6,201 bases of DNA. It comes from an uncultured Clostridia bacterium (lineage in GTDB: Bacteria; Bacillota; Clostridia; Saccharofermentanales; Saccharofermentanaceae). Shown in pieces: positions 5,743-6,201 of the stretch. Location of the stretch: positions 1-6,201 of the forward strand of contig CAMNNN010000093.1 of assembly GCA_946545505.1 (NCBI GenBank). Direction: 5' to 3'. The first letter of the stretch is position 1; each line of letters opens with the position of its first letter. The notes beneath the pieces are model-generated. The model worked only from the letters and a program-made list of their open reading frames with translations, did not search any database and was not told the DNA's origin. A program made the translations under genes and the position numbers.

Positions 5743-6194
5743 TACCCCTTGGAAAACTTCTGCGATTCGGCTACTGCAAGCTCATCACAGCGGTTATTGA
5801 ACTCATTGTCTGCATGTCCTTTAACCTTGATAAAATTCACCTTGTGAATATTGCACTGCTCGATTAATTCCAGCCACAGATCCTTGTTGGCAACGGGATG
5901 CTTGGCACTGTTGACCCAGCCTTTCCTCTGCCACCCTTCGATCCAGTTCTCGTTAAAGGCATTAACCACATAAGCACTGTCCGAATACAAGTCGACTTCA
6001 CAGGGCCTGGTCAGAAGCTGCAGGCTTCTTATGACAGCCATCAGTTCCATTCTGTTATTGGTGGTGTTGGGCTCTCCGCCCGATAATTCACGCTTATGAC
6101 CTGAAGCCATCAGTATGGCTCCCCATCCGCCGGGACCGGGATTACCCGAACAGGCTCCGTCAGTATAGATTGTTACCTTGGTCATATCAGGCAT
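5742..6194 (-). CDS. rnhA: Ribonuclease HI
   Basis: A 150-residue cytoplasmic enzyme that cuts the RNA strand of RNA-DNA hybrids (R-loops, Okazaki primers, misincorporated ribonucleotide tracts). All four catalytic acids are visible: Asp12 in YTDGACSGNPGPGGWG (10-25), Glu50 in NRMELMAV (47-54), Asp72 in YSDSAYVV (70-77), and Asp137 in RCDELA (135-140). The catalytic-loop His127 lies in VKGHADN (124-130). These correspond to E. coli Asp10, Glu48, Asp70, Asp134 and His124. The basic, Trp-rich NWIEGWQRKGWV (83-94) is the substrate-handle region of the type 1 enzyme. Length equals the family norm, so the gene is complete, with no extra hybrid-binding domain. ATG at 6194 is used; Met4 (6185) is an alternative because the Shine-Dalgarno site for 6194 would lie outside the window. 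An in-frame TAA sits at 6198-6200. Confidence 0.96.
   Translation of the reverse strand: MPDMTKVTIYTDGACSGNPGPGGWGAILMASGHKRELSGGEPNTTNNRMELMAVIRSLQLLTRPCEVDLYSDSAYVVNAFNENWIEGWQRKGWVNSAKHPVANKDLWLELIEQCNIHKVNFIKVKGHADNEFNNRCDELAVAESQKFSKG
5745..5750 (-). promoter_or_regulatory. Ribosome binding site of nudF, favouring the second of two ATGs
   Basis: Minus-strand AAGGGG lies 2 nt before the first ATG (5742) and 5 nt before the second (5739). The first spacing is too short for good initiation, so the mature protein may begin at Met2 (183 residues). Confidence 0.55.
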
Positions 6195-6201
6195 TACTTA
6201 C

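Larger units (their letters stand above)
244..6194 (-). other. Probable single transcription unit rnhA-nudF-ftsK-pncC-murJ
   Basis: Five same-strand genes have no spacer at all: rnhA/nudF and ftsK/pncC share one base (TAATG), nudF/ftsK share TTGA, and pncC/murJ share ATGA. Such overlaps usually mean co-transcription and coupled translation. No promoter for the unit is visible, so it must lie beyond position 6201. Co-transcription is inferred from spacing alone. Confidence 0.8.

Noticed and set aside
5661..6086. Plus-strand open frames opposite nudF and rnhA
   Set aside because: They are antisense to two genes with intact catalytic motifs and show no family resemblance of their own.
1..6201. 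Mobile element, CRISPR, tRNA/rRNA or genomic-island signal
   Set aside because: No transposase, repeat-spacer pattern, RNA gene or compositional break was seen; the genes are contiguous housekeeping families on one strand.

Overview
The window looks like a chromosomal housekeeping segment from a low-to-mid GC Bacillota, most likely a Clostridia-type anaerobe. This rests on the style of the protein sequences, strong GGAGG-type ribosome binding sites, a Gram-positive (Cheo-box) LexA site in front of recA, and a NudF very like the Bacillus form. The family cannot be fixed from the sequence alone. No mobile element, CRISPR array, tRNA or rRNA was seen, and every gene lies on the minus strand.

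Read in the direction of transcription (high to low coordinates), five genes form one tightly packed operon: rnhA (RNase HI, 6194-5742), nudF (Nudix ADP-ribose pyrophosphatase, 5742-5188), ftsK/spoIIIE (DNA translocase, 5191-2306), a stand-alone CinA C-terminal domain gene (pncC-type NMN amidase, 2306-1827) and murJ (lipid II flippase family, 1830-244). All four junctions overlap by 1 or 4 nt (TAATG, TTGA, TAATG, ATGA), so translational coupling is likely. The ftsK gene starts with TTG. The operon mixes nucleic-acid maintenance, NAD-related nucleotide salvage/clean-up and division/cell-wall functions. The first bases of the window hint that it continues upstream.

A 136-bp gap (108-243) separates murJ from the start of recA, of which only the first 35 codons are in the window (107-1). 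This gap is the most information-dense non-coding stretch. It holds a near-consensus sigma-A promoter (TTGACA, 17 nt, TAGAAT), a LexA-like operator just downstream of the predicted start site, and a strong Shine-Dalgarno site. Just upstream of the -35 is an array of four TTGTCG hexamers at exactly 10-bp steps. The array resembles tandem Spo0A boxes and also carries helically phased A/T-tracts, and it is enclosed by a 9-bp inverted repeat that ends on the murJ stop codon. No convincing intrinsic terminator separates murJ from recA.

The coding genes are ordinary families. The parts most worth checking are the TTGTCG array at the recA promoter, the substitution of functionally important arginines in MurJ, and the long FtsK linker with repeated [N/D]PF-type motifs.
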